IMG/VR virus record: IMGVR_UViG_3300023199_000165
Location: 1-54,675 of that record
From: a virus
Reading direction: 5' to 3' (one strand)
DNA length: 54,675 nucleotides
Position numbers and translations under genes: made by a program
Notes under the pieces: generated by a model
What the model was told of the DNA's origin: nothing
What the model saw: the letters and a program-made list of their open reading frames with translations, nothing else
Databases searched by the model: none
Shown: positions 41,179 through 49,684 of the stretch, in pieces
Layout: each line of letters starts with the position of its first letter
Numbering within the stretch: position 1 is the stretch's first letter

Positions 41179-41243
41179 TTATATTTTCTTCTAGCTTTCC
41201 CAAAATGCTCTTTCTCCTTTATTGCTCCGCTTTTATAATAATT

Positions 41244-41558
41244 TTAACTTTCATTTTTTAATCTCACTGTTGTCTTATTTACACAAGTAGTTTTATTCAA
41301 GCTGGGTCGGCTTTGCTTACCATCCATAGTTTCAATTAATAAATTGGAGGCATCTTCCAATGTAAAATAAGAACAATTATATTTGTCATTCTTTCTCTCA
41401 ACAATAAAAGCAACAGGAAACTTATCAATATTTGGAATATCCACTAAATGATTATACTCAAAGCATAAAATTAAATATCCAATCTCGCTCTTTATAACTC
41501 TCATTTCCCTGAAATTATCAGGGTCTTCACAATCACTTGAATTTATTGTCTTTACCAT
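41244..41558 (-). CDS. Small protein of unknown function (104 aa)
   Basis: A compact alpha/beta sequence with IGYLILCFEYNHLVDIP and FPVAFIVERKNDKYNCSYF, then a polar tail (NKTTCVNKTTVRLKNES). It is flanked on both sides by related endonuclease genes, so it is either an original resident between two insertions or cargo moved with them. No family recognised. Confidence 0.55.
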   Translation of the reverse strand: MVKTINSSDCEDPDNFREMRVIKSEIGYLILCFEYNHLVDIPNIDKFPVAFIVERKNDKYNCSYFTLEDASNLLIETMDGKQSRPSLNKTTCVNKTTVRLKNES

Positions 41559-41563
41559 TACTA

Positions 41564-42682
41564 CTAATCACTCCATTTCTCAATAAGACAATAGCCCTCT
41601 GCTTTTAAATATTGAGACCTTATTATTGTATTTAAATATAATTCTCTAAAAGTCTTTTTAGCTACACTATTATACTCATTAAGATTATATATTTCAGGAT
41701 TCCCATGCCAATAACTTCCGTGGTAAGAAAATATTATATTATGTTTTATAGAAAAGCCATCAACATTATAAGTTCTTTTAATTGTTTTAATAGGGTATTC
41801 TCTTTCAATTTTCCCATAAATCTTTTCCATTTTGTCTAACCATTTTTGAGATGTTTTGGATATTCTGTTAATACAATTAGGGCAACCATTTCCCTTTTTT
41901 GTGCGACAGCAAATATAAGTTTCCCAATTATGGCTACATTTACTACATTTCCACCATACTTTTAATGAACTTCCAAAAACAATATCATCTGGACTTAAAC
42001 TACTATTTTTACTATAATTCCACTCTTTCGCTATATCTGGACATACCGAAGATAAACTATTTTCATCACAAACTTTTCTATTACTACAATAAGGACAGCC
42101 ATTGCCTTTTAAATGGTCGTTTGCGATTTGAGAAAATTTTCCATGGATATTACAAATTATAATTATCGGCTTATAACTTCCTTTATATTCGCATAATTTA
42201 TAATCATACTTATAACCGTGAGTTTTTCTCACTTTCTGAATAAACTCTTCACTTGATAGTAATTTCTGCCTACTCAGCTCCTCTAAGGCACATCTTTTAC
42301 AACCATAGCCACTTAAATGACTAATAGGGCGTTGTAAAAACTCTCCGTGAATAGAACATATAATTTTTATCTTAATATGATTTTTTTTATATCTTACTAA
42401 GGAATAGTTGTATTTATTACTATGTACTTTCTTTGCTTCTTTTATAAATTGCTCAGTTGTCTTAGTTTTATTTTTTTTCATTCTTATAAGACCACATTCT
42501 TTACAACCCATTTTACCAGATATATGATGATTTGGTCTAATTAGAAATTCTCCGTGAATAGAACATATAATTATACCTTTTGTTTGATTATTAATATAAT
42601 TAAATTTAGAATAATCATACTTGTTCTTATGTATAATGTTAGCTTTTTTTATAAATTGTTCTAAAGTTTTTCTTTTTACCAT
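41564..42682 (-). CDS. DUF723/DUF4379-type homing endonuclease (372 aa)
   Basis: Three N-terminal repeats of the DUF723 kind (FIKKA..IHKNKYDYS, IICSIHGEF, H.SG.GCK.C), then one DUF4379-like unit (EWNYSKNSSLSP...WWKCSKCSHNWET...CPNC). The nuclease domain is shared with the 311-aa neighbour (TSQKWLDKMEKIYG, FSYHGSYWHGNP, EKWSD). It is a chimera: different DNA-reading repeats on one nuclease. It lies between the HTH gene and the 104-aa gene. Confidence 0.8.
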   Translation of the reverse strand: MVKRKTLEQFIKKANIIHKNKYDYSKFNYINNQTKGIIICSIHGEFLIRPNHHISGKMGCKECGLIRMKKNKTKTTEQFIKEAKKVHSNKYNYSLVRYKKNHIKIKIICSIHGEFLQRPISHLSGYGCKRCALEELSRQKLLSSEEFIQKVRKTHGYKYDYKLCEYKGSYKPIIIICNIHGKFSQIANDHLKGNGCPYCSNRKVCDENSLSSVCPDIAKEWNYSKNSSLSPDDIVFGSSLKVWWKCSKCSHNWETYICCRTKKGNGCPNCINRISKTSQKWLDKMEKIYGKIEREYPIKTIKRTYNVDGFSIKHNIIFSYHGSYWHGNPEIYNLNEYNSVAKKTFRELYLNTIIRSQYLKAEGYCLIEKWSD

Positions 42683-42692
42683 TACTTATCCA

Positions 42693-43136
42693 TTAAGAAT
42701 TTTCTGGGTCTTTTGCTCTCAATTCTTCCATTTCTTTTAAAATTAATAAAACCTTCTCATCTTTTTTACATATCTTTTTGAGTTTCTTTATGGCTCCACC
42801 ATATCTTTTTTTTCCATTCGAATAGTCTATATTACCTTGTAATAATTTATGTACCGTAGTCTGATGAACTCCAAGCTTGTCAGCAATTTGACTTTGTGTT
42901 AAACCCTCAAGTCGTAAAGTAACCACCTCTGTTTGTCTCTTAGTTAATGAAGAATTAATAATTCTAATGACTTCTCCCATTAATTTCTGTCGCAACTCTA
43001 AAAATTTATCAGAGTACTTTGCCATATTAAGTTGACCACGAAGTCCTTGATTTGACTGAAAATCTCCTAAAATATTCGGATCAACAGATATTTCTACTAT
43101 TTTATACTGATAAGAATCAGATTTATTTTTTTTCAT
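42693..43136 (-). CDS. Helix-turn-helix regulator, sigma-70 region 4-like (147 aa)
   Basis: The start is placed at ATG 43136 (MKKNKSDSYQ), six bases after GAGGG; a longer frame to 43211 would run into the primase gene. The core is LTKRQTEVVTLRLEGLTQSQ followed by IADKLGVHQTTVHKLLQG, the sigma-70 region-4/LuxR-type HTH. The C-terminus is basic and acidic helices. It could be a phage transcription factor switching gene classes or a sigma-like adaptor. No region 2 is present, so it is not a full sigma factor. Confidence 0.75.
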   Translation of the reverse strand: MKKNKSDSYQYKIVEISVDPNILGDFQSNQGLRGQLNMAKYSDKFLELRQKLMGEVIRIINSSLTKRQTEVVTLRLEGLTQSQIADKLGVHQTTVHKLLQGNIDYSNGKKRYGGAIKKLKKICKKDEKVLLILKEMEELRAKDPENS

Positions 43137-43155
43137 TGAATACCCTCTTTGTATA

Positions 43156-43926
43156 TTATTTCCAGATAGGATTAATATTTTGGTATTCGCTGGCTTCATT
43201 AAGCACTTCAATTACTTTTGATGGTGTGTGTTTTACAAGAAATTCATCCATATCATTTATATCTTTTGGAAATGGATTTTTAGCCAATAAAGAAGTATGT
43301 TCCGTTTTATTTTTTTCTACTATTTGGCTCGCAGCAACTTGAGTTTCTGGCTCATTATCAAAAATGAGCACTATCTTGTTAGCATATCTTGATAATAAAG
43401 CCATTTGTCTTTTAGAAAAGAATTTTCCACAAGTCGCCACTACATTTTTTAGTCCATTTTGATGAGCAGAAATCACATCAAAATATCCCTCTACAACATA
43501 TGCCTTTCCAGAATTTAAGATTTCTTTTTTAGCAAAGGATAGCCCAAATAAATGCTGCCCCTTTTTATATGGCAAATTCATATATTTTGGTAAGCCCTTT
43601 TCTTTTAAAAAAGAATTATCTTTTAATGCTCGACCAGCCATAGATATATATCTACCATATACATCCCTAATTGGCATAACCAAATTCCATAGCTTAAATT
43701 TACTATAAGAAGCGTTTTTAATTATACCTGACTTTCTAAGCTCTCTTGGGTCTATTTCCACAAATATTTTTTTCAGATCTTGAGGAAATAGACCCAATTG
43801 AAATTTATCAATATAATCAGCATTAATTTTTCTTTTAAAAAGGTATTGTATAGTATCTTTATCTTTTAAAAGTCTTTTGTGACACACTTCCGTCACACTT
43901 TTATAAATATTGTTTTTATTACTCAT
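43156..43926 (-). CDS. dnaG: DnaG-type primase catalytic subunit without zinc domain (256 aa)
   Basis: Makes RNA primers for replication. The N-terminal part resembles the DnaG basic subdomain (PIRDVYGRYISMAGRAL; KYMNLPYKKGQHLFGL). The TOPRIM fold shows VVEGYFDV (Glu146, Asp150) and IFDNEPE (Asp190). The usual N-terminal zinc-binding domain and C-terminal helicase-binding domain are absent. The gene upstream encodes a protein with two zinc ribbons and overlaps it by eight bases, so the primase may be split in two. Confidence 0.85.
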   Translation of the reverse strand: MSNKNNIYKSVTEVCHKRLLKDKDTIQYLFKRKINADYIDKFQLGLFPQDLKKIFVEIDPRELRKSGIIKNASYSKFKLWNLVMPIRDVYGRYISMAGRALKDNSFLKEKGLPKYMNLPYKKGQHLFGLSFAKKEILNSGKAYVVEGYFDVISAHQNGLKNVVATCGKFFSKRQMALLSRYANKIVLIFDNEPETQVAASQIVEKNKTEHTSLLAKNPFPKDINDMDEFLVKHTPSKVIEVLNEASEYQNINPIWK

Positions 43927-44245
43927 CCTTGTTCTTTAGGTATTGTTTTAAACCAACCATAAAGGCTGAAGTAATATGAACTTGAGTATCACATTTCTCA
44001 CAAAACGCTTTGTCATCTTTAACATATAAAGATCTACTTTCATTACATTTTTGACAAAGTGACATAAACGGCTGTTTCTTTTTATTTCTTAAAAATTGCC
44101 CCATTCCCATTAACGCCTTCTTGGTAAATTGCGTTATGTTTCTTATAGGATTTCCGCAAGATTCACAAATTACTTCATTTGTATCTTTATCTAATTTAGC
44201 ATTAGTACTTTGTAAACAACCTTTCGTTGTACAATTTATTAACAT
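43919..44245 (-). CDS. Double zinc-ribbon protein, possible primase zinc subunit (108 aa)
   Basis: Two zinc ribbons: INCTTKGCLQS...VICESCGNP and SLCQKCNES...AFCEKCDTQ, joined by a basic helix (TKKALMGMGQFLRNKKK), with a similar helix ending the second unit, so the protein is an internal duplication. The overlap with the TOPRIM primase gene suggests it supplies the template-reading zinc domain in trans. A transcription-factor role is also possible. Confidence 0.65.
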   Translation of the reverse strand: MLINCTTKGCLQSTNAKLDKDTNEVICESCGNPIRNITQFTKKALMGMGQFLRNKKKQPFMSLCQKCNESRSLYVKDDKAFCEKCDTQVHITSAFMVGLKQYLKNKDE

Positions 44246-45369
44246 TATTCCTCCTCATCTGGGACTTGCTCTAATTCTTGCTTGCTATTATCCTGTTTAT
44301 AGTCATTTAATTTAAAATCCTTTATTTTTTGAATAATTTCGTTTCTTAAATTATCATCTAGTAAGGCTTTAGCAGCATTATCTTTTCCTACCCATTTTTG
44401 GTCCCCATAAACATATGAAGTGTTAGTTGGTCTTTCTAAGATAGAATATTTTTTTGCCAACTCAAAAACTTCTAGATTTTCATCTACAGGACCTTTTAAA
44501 AATTCTATTCTAATATCACAAGATTTAAAAGGAGGTCCAACTTTGTTTTTATCTATTCTAGTTCTCATAGTATAACCAATTAAATCTCCTCTAGAATCAT
44601 ATATTTTAGAATCTTTATTCTCTAATCTAGCAAAGTGAACCATAACCGAACAGCCGTGTTTCCAAGCCGAACCGCCAGTAGATTTTTCAGGATTTCCCCA
44701 TAACTGCCCAGGATCTACTCTAACCTGATTAATGGCAATAAAAATAACTCCAGTTTCTGCTAACAAAGGAATAAGCTTCCTAAGCTCTGGAGGTAAAAAC
44801 CTACCCATTAATGCCATATTTGGCTTTCCTGGCTTACTTTGTTTTTCCATAGGAGGCTGAACACAAGCAATACTATCTAATACTATTAGACCACATCCTG
44901 ACTTTTCCGCTCCCCCTGTCGCTTTAATTAAATCAAGCAAACCAAGTTTAGCCTTTTCCTTACCATATTCTTTGTGCGGAACACCACAAAGCCTTTCAAA
45001 TATCATTACACCATCATTTTCTTTAAATAATTGAAGCCTCGATAAATCAACCCCTAAAACCTTTGCCCATTCAGGATCAAAAGTTTGTTCAGCATCAATA
45101 AAGAAAGCCCAATTTTTGGGATCTTTTTTTTGCCACTCACGAATTGCTATCAAGCTCATAAGAGTTTTTCCACTGCTCTCTTTTCCAGCGAATTGAACTA
45201 TTCTTCCCTGTGGTAATCCCCATACCCCAAGAGCCTCGTTGAGCGCCTGTGATCCAGTAGGGCTTACCTTTACTGTTTCTATTAGATCAGAATCTGCTTT
45301 GTAAAGAGATTCTTCTCCAAAATTCTTATTCATCTGTTTCCAGATCTTTTCCATTGTCGTCTGTGCCAT
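44245..45369 (-). CDS. recA: RecA/UvsX-type recombinase (374 aa)
   Basis: ATP-dependent strand exchange. Walker A is GKESSGKT (62-69). FIDAEQTF and LIVLDSIACV (Walker B, about 161-170) follow, then the mobile loop 1 region, FIAINQVR (210-217) and STGGSAWKHGCSVM. The length matches bacterial RecA and phage UvsX. The C-terminus is acidic. Its start lies 44 bases inside the dnaJ gene, so expression is probably coupled. Confidence 0.93.
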   Translation of the reverse strand: MAQTTMEKIWKQMNKNFGEESLYKADSDLIETVKVSPTGSQALNEALGVWGLPQGRIVQFAGKESSGKTLMSLIAIREWQKKDPKNWAFFIDAEQTFDPEWAKVLGVDLSRLQLFKENDGVMIFERLCGVPHKEYGKEKAKLGLLDLIKATGGAEKSGCGLIVLDSIACVQPPMEKQSKPGKPNMALMGRFLPPELRKLIPLLAETGVIFIAINQVRVDPGQLWGNPEKSTGGSAWKHGCSVMVHFARLENKDSKIYDSRGDLIGYTMRTRIDKNKVGPPFKSCDIRIEFLKGPVDENLEVFELAKKYSILERPTNTSYVYGDQKWVGKDNAAKALLDDNLRNEIIQKIKDFKLNDYKQDNSKQELEQVPDEEE

Positions 45370-46309
45370 TTTTCACCTCGTTAATTTTTTTAATTTGCTC
45401 TTCGTTTAATTTCGGTATCTTGATATTTATACCTACTATGTGGTTTCCCTGACTCAATCCACAACCGCGTAGTCTTAGTAAAGATCCTGGTTGGGTTCCC
45501 GCAGGTACTTTAATTTTTTTAATCCCAGCTAACGTATTAATGCTTTTAGAGCAGCCAGTAATCGCATCCAAAGCATCTATTATAATATTACTTCCTATTT
45601 CTCCTTTTGAGTTATTTACTACTTGAAATTCACTATGTGGCTTATATCGTATAATTACACGTAAATTATCATCAATTTTAATTGAACTCCCTTCTTTTGT
45701 TCCAGAAAGGACATTAATGTTTATATCTCTTTTAGAAATAACTTCTCTATTTCCAAAACAAGTTTTACAGACAGACTTTGGCTTTTTGCCAAAGCCCTTA
45801 CAGACTCCGCAAGGAGTCGTCATAACTATCACACCTTGTTTTACTGTTCTCTGCCCAGAGCCATTACAAGGGTCACAATTATCATCTGACAAAAGAACTC
45901 CTGAACCATTACAACTATGACATTTTCTGGCTTCCTTAAGCTCAAATTCTTTATTAACTCCACTATAAATTTCTTCTAAAGAAAGAAACAAATTTACACT
46001 TCTAATTCTTCTCGTATTCTGGCGATTAAAGCCTCCAAACGGAGTTCCACTAAATTGACTAAAAATATCATTAATGTCAAATGGAGAAAATCCCTGAAAA
46101 TCTGTATTTTGGTGTTGAAAAGGATTATAATTACCATCCTTTAATAAATTATACGCTTCATTTATTTCTTTTGTTTTACTTTCTGCTTCAGCTTTATCTT
46201 TTTCTTTATGTAGGTCTGGATGCCATTCACGCACTAATGTCCTATAAGCTTTTTTAATTTCATCTTTTGAAGCATCTTTAGAAACACCTAAAACTTTATA
46301 TGGATCCAT
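45326..46309 (-). CDS. dnaJ: DnaJ-type co-chaperone (327 aa)
   Basis: The J domain (1-65) has HPD at 30-32, so it should stimulate a host DnaK. A Phe/Gly-rich linker follows, then four CxxCxGxG-type zinc motifs (130-133, 145-148, 167-170, 181-184), with the last two slightly degenerate (CKGFGKK, CFGN), then the C-terminal substrate-binding domain (VPAGTQPGSLLRLRGCG). Close to full DnaJ length. It sits among recombination genes, where it may remodel replication complexes or aid capsid folding. Confidence 0.93.
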   Translation of the reverse strand: MDPYKVLGVSKDASKDEIKKAYRTLVREWHPDLHKEKDKAEAESKTKEINEAYNLLKDGNYNPFQHQNTDFQGFSPFDINDIFSQFSGTPFGGFNRQNTRRIRSVNLFLSLEEIYSGVNKEFELKEARKCHSCNGSGVLLSDDNCDPCNGSGQRTVKQGVIVMTTPCGVCKGFGKKPKSVCKTCFGNREVISKRDININVLSGTKEGSSIKIDDNLRVIIRYKPHSEFQVVNNSKGEIGSNIIIDALDAITGCSKSINTLAGIKKIKVPAGTQPGSLLRLRGCGLSQGNHIVGINIKIPKLNEEQIKKINEVKNGTDDNGKDLETDE

Positions 46310-46913
46310 TTTCTATCTCCGTTAAACATCCTGCCCAGGCAACGGCAATCCCGTCTGCCTCATCTCCAGTTTCAACAGCAACATTCCCTTTTGTGTTTAA
46401 GGGACCTTTAAATCTCTTATCTAAATGTTCAACTATGATAGAAGGAACCTCATCTTTTTCAATTTTTTTACCTAGTGATAGAAGTTCCTTAATCTTTGTT
46501 CTAACAGTTGATTCATTTATAAATTTAATCTCCTTGTTAGAAACTAAACTCGCGGCAACTGAAGTAACTCTATTAAAGCCAGCTAACACAGTAATTGTTT
46601 GTGCGGAAGACATACCTCTTTTAAAACTTTTCTTTATTTCTTCTACATAAATAACTGAAGGATCTAGGTCAGAGACAAGTCCCTGTATTCTATTGAATGT
46701 ATTTGAAAGTCTAGTAATTATATCTCCCTTTTTTGCTTCTAGTGGTTTTATATGACCATAAGAAACAAGTTTGGGCATTTTTTCTAATGTTAGAAGACCC
46801 CAACCAATAGTTGAAGAACTACAGTCTATTCCCAATATAGTAGGTTTTTTAGTTTTTCTTCTAATTCTAATTATTCTTTCTTTTGGTCGTCGTGAGCGAG
46901 ATTTTTTAGCCAT
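46296..46913 (-). CDS. RuvC-like Holliday junction resolvase (205 aa)
   Basis: RNase H-fold nuclease of the RuvC family: GIDCSSSTIGWG (Asp30), IYVEEIKK (Glu91 or Glu92), and the C-terminal acidic pair ETGDEADGIAVAW (Asp184, Asp187). A very basic N-terminal extension precedes it (KKSRSRRPKERIIRIRRK). It probably trims branched DNA before packaging and acts with RecA. It overlaps dnaJ by 14 bases. Confidence 0.88.
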   Translation of the reverse strand: MAKKSRSRRPKERIIRIRRKTKKPTILGIDCSSSTIGWGLLTLEKMPKLVSYGHIKPLEAKKGDIITRLSNTFNRIQGLVSDLDPSVIYVEEIKKSFKRGMSSAQTITVLAGFNRVTSVAASLVSNKEIKFINESTVRTKIKELLSLGKKIEKDEVPSIIVEHLDKRFKGPLNTKGNVAVETGDEADGIAVAWAGCLTEIENGSI

Positions 46914-46914
46914 A

Positions 46915-47463
46915 CTATTTTAAATAATAATTTTTAATTTCTTCAAAAACATCCTTAACTGAATTTAATTCAGCATAAGCTTTCTTGCTGCCTTGGCTTT
47001 TATAACTTTCGCCAAATACACCTAATAAATCATCGACAAGCTCATTACGAGATTTATCAATATTTGCCATATCAGAGTTTAAAAACTTTTCTAATACGGA
47101 ATTGACCTCACTATTAAGGTCAGTTAAAAACTTAATTCTATTTCTTAAGGACTTAATTTCTTCTTCAACGAGAGAATTATACCTATCAGCATTCTCTACT
47201 TTTGCTCTATAAAACGCGACTAGCTTTTTAAGTCTTTTATTATCATCCTCTAATTTAATAGTTTCATAATCTTTCTGACCAACAATATCGCCTTTTTTAC
47301 CTAAAGAAGAAACGGGAACAACGCCAGTCAGCTTTCTTACCGGAACTTTTTCTTTATTTTCAAGAGCAACAGTTAGCCTTTTTTCAGGGGCTGTTTTCTT
47401 AACCACAGTTTTCTTACCTTTTGCCTTCTTTTTTACAGAAGTTTTTACTTTCTTTTTTGACAT
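46915..47463 (-). CDS. Lysine-rich coiled-coil protein (182 aa)
   Basis: The N-terminal 35 residues are strongly basic (KKKVKTSVKKKAKGKKTVVK), a likely nucleic-acid contact. A coiled coil of about 80 residues and a helical C-terminus follow. It ends in TAG one base before the resolvase gene start. It may be a DNA-binding accessory of the recombination genes. No family recognised. Confidence 0.65.
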   Translation of the reverse strand: MSKKKVKTSVKKKAKGKKTVVKKTAPEKRLTVALENKEKVPVRKLTGVVPVSSLGKKGDIVGQKDYETIKLEDDNKRLKKLVAFYRAKVENADRYNSLVEEEIKSLRNRIKFLTDLNSEVNSVLEKFLNSDMANIDKSRNELVDDLLGVFGESYKSQGSKKAYAELNSVKDVFEEIKNYYLK

Positions 47464-47471
47464 ATTTTCTC

Positions 47472-48074
47472 CTAATTTTTAATATCAGAATTTGAAGATA
47501 GGTCGTGCTCATAATAAGCTGTTAATAAATCCTCAACTTTATAACCAATTAAAGCCAAATCTTTCTTATTAACTTCTTCAAACTTTTTACAAACTCCAAG
47601 AATTTTAGCTTCATCAAGTTTGCCAGAATCAATCATAGATGCTTTAAAAGCATCCCAACAGCCATCATAATGTTGATCTTTTACTGAAGCTAATTCAGTT
47701 AAAAATACATCATAAGTAATAATATCATTAAACATACTTAAATCTAGCTTGTCAAAATTAAGCTGAGTTTCTAAATAAGATTTAAACTTATCAATTTCAT
47801 CCAAACAAGATTCAAATCTGTTTAAATAGACATTAGTGTCATCACAATCTGATATTACTTCGCTTAGCAAAAATGTCATCTCTTGATCATCAATTCCCTT
47901 AAATTTGGGGGCACTACAGCCTATTCCATATTTATGAGTTATATTCATAACTGAAAATATTAATTTTTGACTTATACTATTAACATCAAATAAAACTTTA
48001 CTTTCCATTCGCGATGGATTGGAATTAAAATATTCTACTTTATGGTTTCCTATTTCCAGAGTTTTATGCTCCAT
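47472..48074 (-). CDS. Unknown protein of the replication module (200 aa)
   Basis: Acidic alpha/beta protein with scattered cysteines (GIGCSAPKFKG, RFESCLDEID, GVCKKFEE), not arranged as a zinc site. It lies just downstream of the strong hairpin that follows the ssDNA-binding protein gene, so its expression may be lower than that of its upstream neighbour. No family recognised. Confidence 0.65.
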   Translation of the reverse strand: MEHKTLEIGNHKVEYFNSNPSRMESKVLFDVNSISQKLIFSVMNITHKYGIGCSAPKFKGIDDQEMTFLLSEVISDCDDTNVYLNRFESCLDEIDKFKSYLETQLNFDKLDLSMFNDIITYDVFLTELASVKDQHYDGCWDAFKASMIDSGKLDEAKILGVCKKFEEVNKKDLALIGYKVEDLLTAYYEHDLSSNSDIKN

Positions 48075-48105
48075 ATTGTTCCTTAATTAATTGATATTAT
48101 AATAA

Positions 48106-48157
48106 ATAACCCCAGCAAATCTGTGTTGGAAATTAATTGGTGATTTACCGGGGTTAT
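48106..48157 (-). terminator. Long hairpin after the ssDNA-binding protein gene
   Basis: Minus-strand ATAACCCCGGTAAATC pairs along its whole length with GATTTGCTGGGGTTAT (16 bp, two G-T wobbles, loop of 20). The tail TTTATTATAATA is only partly U-rich, so it may act as a leaky terminator or protect the mRNA 3' end of the upstream gene. Confidence 0.65.
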
Positions 48158-48168
48158 GTTTTATTATA

Positions 48169-48801
48169 TTATAGATCTGTTAAATCATCATCAAATGTAA
48201 AGTCTTCATCAGTTGCTGATGTTTTTACACTTGCCTGCCCAGAAGAAGCTCCTCCGGGAACGGAGAGTCCCAATTGAGTTAGCTTTTCAGCAACTTCCTC
48301 GGGAGTTGGAGGTTGAGTGAATTTTCCTAAATCAACTTTTTCGTTAAATCTCTCAATCATCACTTTTTCCTCTGCTGTTAAATCAGTAGATGGGTATGGA
48401 AAAACGGTATAAAGAGGCTGTGAGCCTTTCGGACCTCTTTTAATATTAATGTCATACTTCTCAATTGGACCCCATTTAGAATTTGTGACCAAATTCTTAA
48501 TACCAACATAAACCTGAGTTGAAATTTCAAGGATTTTTGGTATATCAGACTTTCTATCTAAGACTCCAACATACCATCTTGTTTGAACTTTCTCTCCACG
48601 CTTCATTAAGGGACAATTATGAACTGAACTTTTAACCTTACGAGGTGCTCCGGTTGAGTCTTTCACCCAAGCAACGTGAAATTGAAAGGGCTTTGTGAAA
48701 ACTCTTACATCGTTGTCTCCTTCTACCAAATTCATAAAATCACTCGGAGTTGAAACGTCTCCTTCTTCCCATTCTACTTTACCATATTTTACTTCTGCCA
48801 T
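48169..48801 (-). CDS. Probable ssDNA-binding protein, gp32-like (210 aa)
   Basis: A central beta-rich domain, with aromatic residues suited to stack on bases (QTRWYVGVLDRKS; TQVYVGIKNLV; LYTVFPYP), is followed by a flexible linker and a highly acidic tail (DEDFTFDDDLTDL), the hallmark of SSB/gp32 proteins that recruit partners. AAGGAGAACAA precedes the ATG. A strong hairpin follows the gene, fitting a highly expressed product. Close to the gp32-like proteins of large phages; assigned by architecture. Confidence 0.75.
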   Translation of the reverse strand: MAEVKYGKVEWEEGDVSTPSDFMNLVEGDNDVRVFTKPFQFHVAWVKDSTGAPRKVKSSVHNCPLMKRGEKVQTRWYVGVLDRKSDIPKILEISTQVYVGIKNLVTNSKWGPIEKYDINIKRGPKGSQPLYTVFPYPSTDLTAEEKVMIERFNEKVDLGKFTQPPTPEEVAEKLTQLGLSVPGGASSGQASVKTSATDEDFTFDDDLTDL

Positions 48802-48887
48802 TTGTTCTCCTTTTGCCCTGGTACTCCTTGTACATTAATGGGCACTGTTAATTTTTGGCGTTATGCCTTTCTATATTTCCAACACAT

Positions 48888-49148
48888 TTATTTATTAAAT
48901 GTTAAATTTGAAATTTTCTCAACCTCACCTAGTGGAATCCACTCCTCTTCTAAGAGTACGTTAGAAGGGAGTTTGTCGACATCATAAGTGTAATAGCCTA
49001 TTCCATATACGTAGCCATCCGCTATTTCGAATTTAGGCTTATTTCCATTTTTACTTACTATAATAAATAGCTTATTTTGTTTAACTTTTGTGTCATCAGC
49101 ATATCCTGTCTGCTTAAGACAGACCCGATAGATAGGCTTTATTGTCAT
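48888..49148 (-). CDS. Small protein of unknown function (86 aa)
   Basis: The start is set at ATG 49148 (MTIKPIYR) behind GGAAGTAA; a longer TTG-initiated frame would overlap the upstream gene. It is beta-rich (LFIIVSKNGN; GYVYGIGYYTYD) and compact. It lies between the possible UvsY-like gene and the ssDNA-binding protein. No family recognised. Confidence 0.6.
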   Translation of the reverse strand: MTIKPIYRVCLKQTGYADDTKVKQNKLFIIVSKNGNKPKFEIADGYVYGIGYYTYDVDKLPSNVLLEEEWIPLGEVEKISNLTFNK

Positions 49149-49153
49149 TTCAT

Positions 49154-49684
49154 TTACTTCCAATCTGTTTCTCCAAATTTCATTGTATTTTCGTGTCCTG
49201 AAGATTCATTAAACCCAGAAGAATATTGATGTTTTGTTTCACTCCTAAGCCTTTCTTTCATCATTTGATGAGTTTTTAAAAAGATTTCATATTTTCCATC
49301 AAACCATCTTCTGGCAGCTTCTGCTTTTAAACACCTGTCAACTGCTTCTAAATAATTAGAATTACATTTTGCTTTATGCTCCGCCAAAGAAACAGCCATT
49401 CTAGGCTCCTCTTCTTTGGCTTTTAAAACTGCTTTAGAAAACTCAGCAACTTTATCTGATTTACATTTTTGCTCTACCCACGTTAAATGAGAAAGAATTT
49501 CACTACACCTGTCGGCAGCTCTTAAAAATACCATAGCAAGATTTTCAGCTACTTGTAAAGGAATACTACTGTCTTTTGGTATTTTACTTGCGATGTTTTT
49601 AAATTCAGTTAAATCTATATTTGAAGGATCAAATTTCTCTAACTCTTCACCCAAAGTAGCAATTTCTTTATCATTATTGTTCAT
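49154..49684 (-). CDS. Helical protein, possibly a UvsY-like recombination mediator (176 aa)
   Basis: A mostly helical acidic-to-basic protein. The segment AEAARRWFDGKYEIFLKTHQ near the C-terminus and the flanking coiled coil recall phage UvsY-like mediators that load recombinase on SSB-coated DNA. The genes around it (ssDNA-binding protein, RecA, RuvC-like) fit such a role. The similarity is weak by eye. Confidence 0.5.
   Translation of the reverse strand: MNNNDKEIATLGEELEKFDPSNIDLTEFKNIASKIPKDSSIPLQVAENLAMVFLRAADRCSEILSHLTWVEQKCKSDKVAEFSKAVLKAKEEEPRMAVSLAEHKAKCNSNYLEAVDRCLKAEAARRWFDGKYEIFLKTHQMMKERLRSETKHQYSSGFNESSGHENTMKFGETDWK

Larger units (their letters stand above)
40243..41865 (-). 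repeat. Direct DNA repeat: shared nuclease ends of two endonuclease genes
   Basis: About 300 bases at 40243-40545 and again at 41564-41865 are highly similar at the nucleotide level, in the same orientation. They encode the C-terminal nuclease domain of both endonucleases. Recombination between them would delete the 104-aa gene and fuse the endonucleases. Confidence 0.75.

Noticed and set aside
42693-43211. 172-aa form of the HTH protein starting at 43211
   Set aside because: The extra 25 codons overlap the primase 3' end and lack a binding site, while ATG 43136 has GAGGG at good spacing.
45326-45369. Frameshift between dnaJ and recA because of the 44-base overlap
   Set aside because: Both proteins are complete with normal termini; the overlap is compatible with translational coupling.
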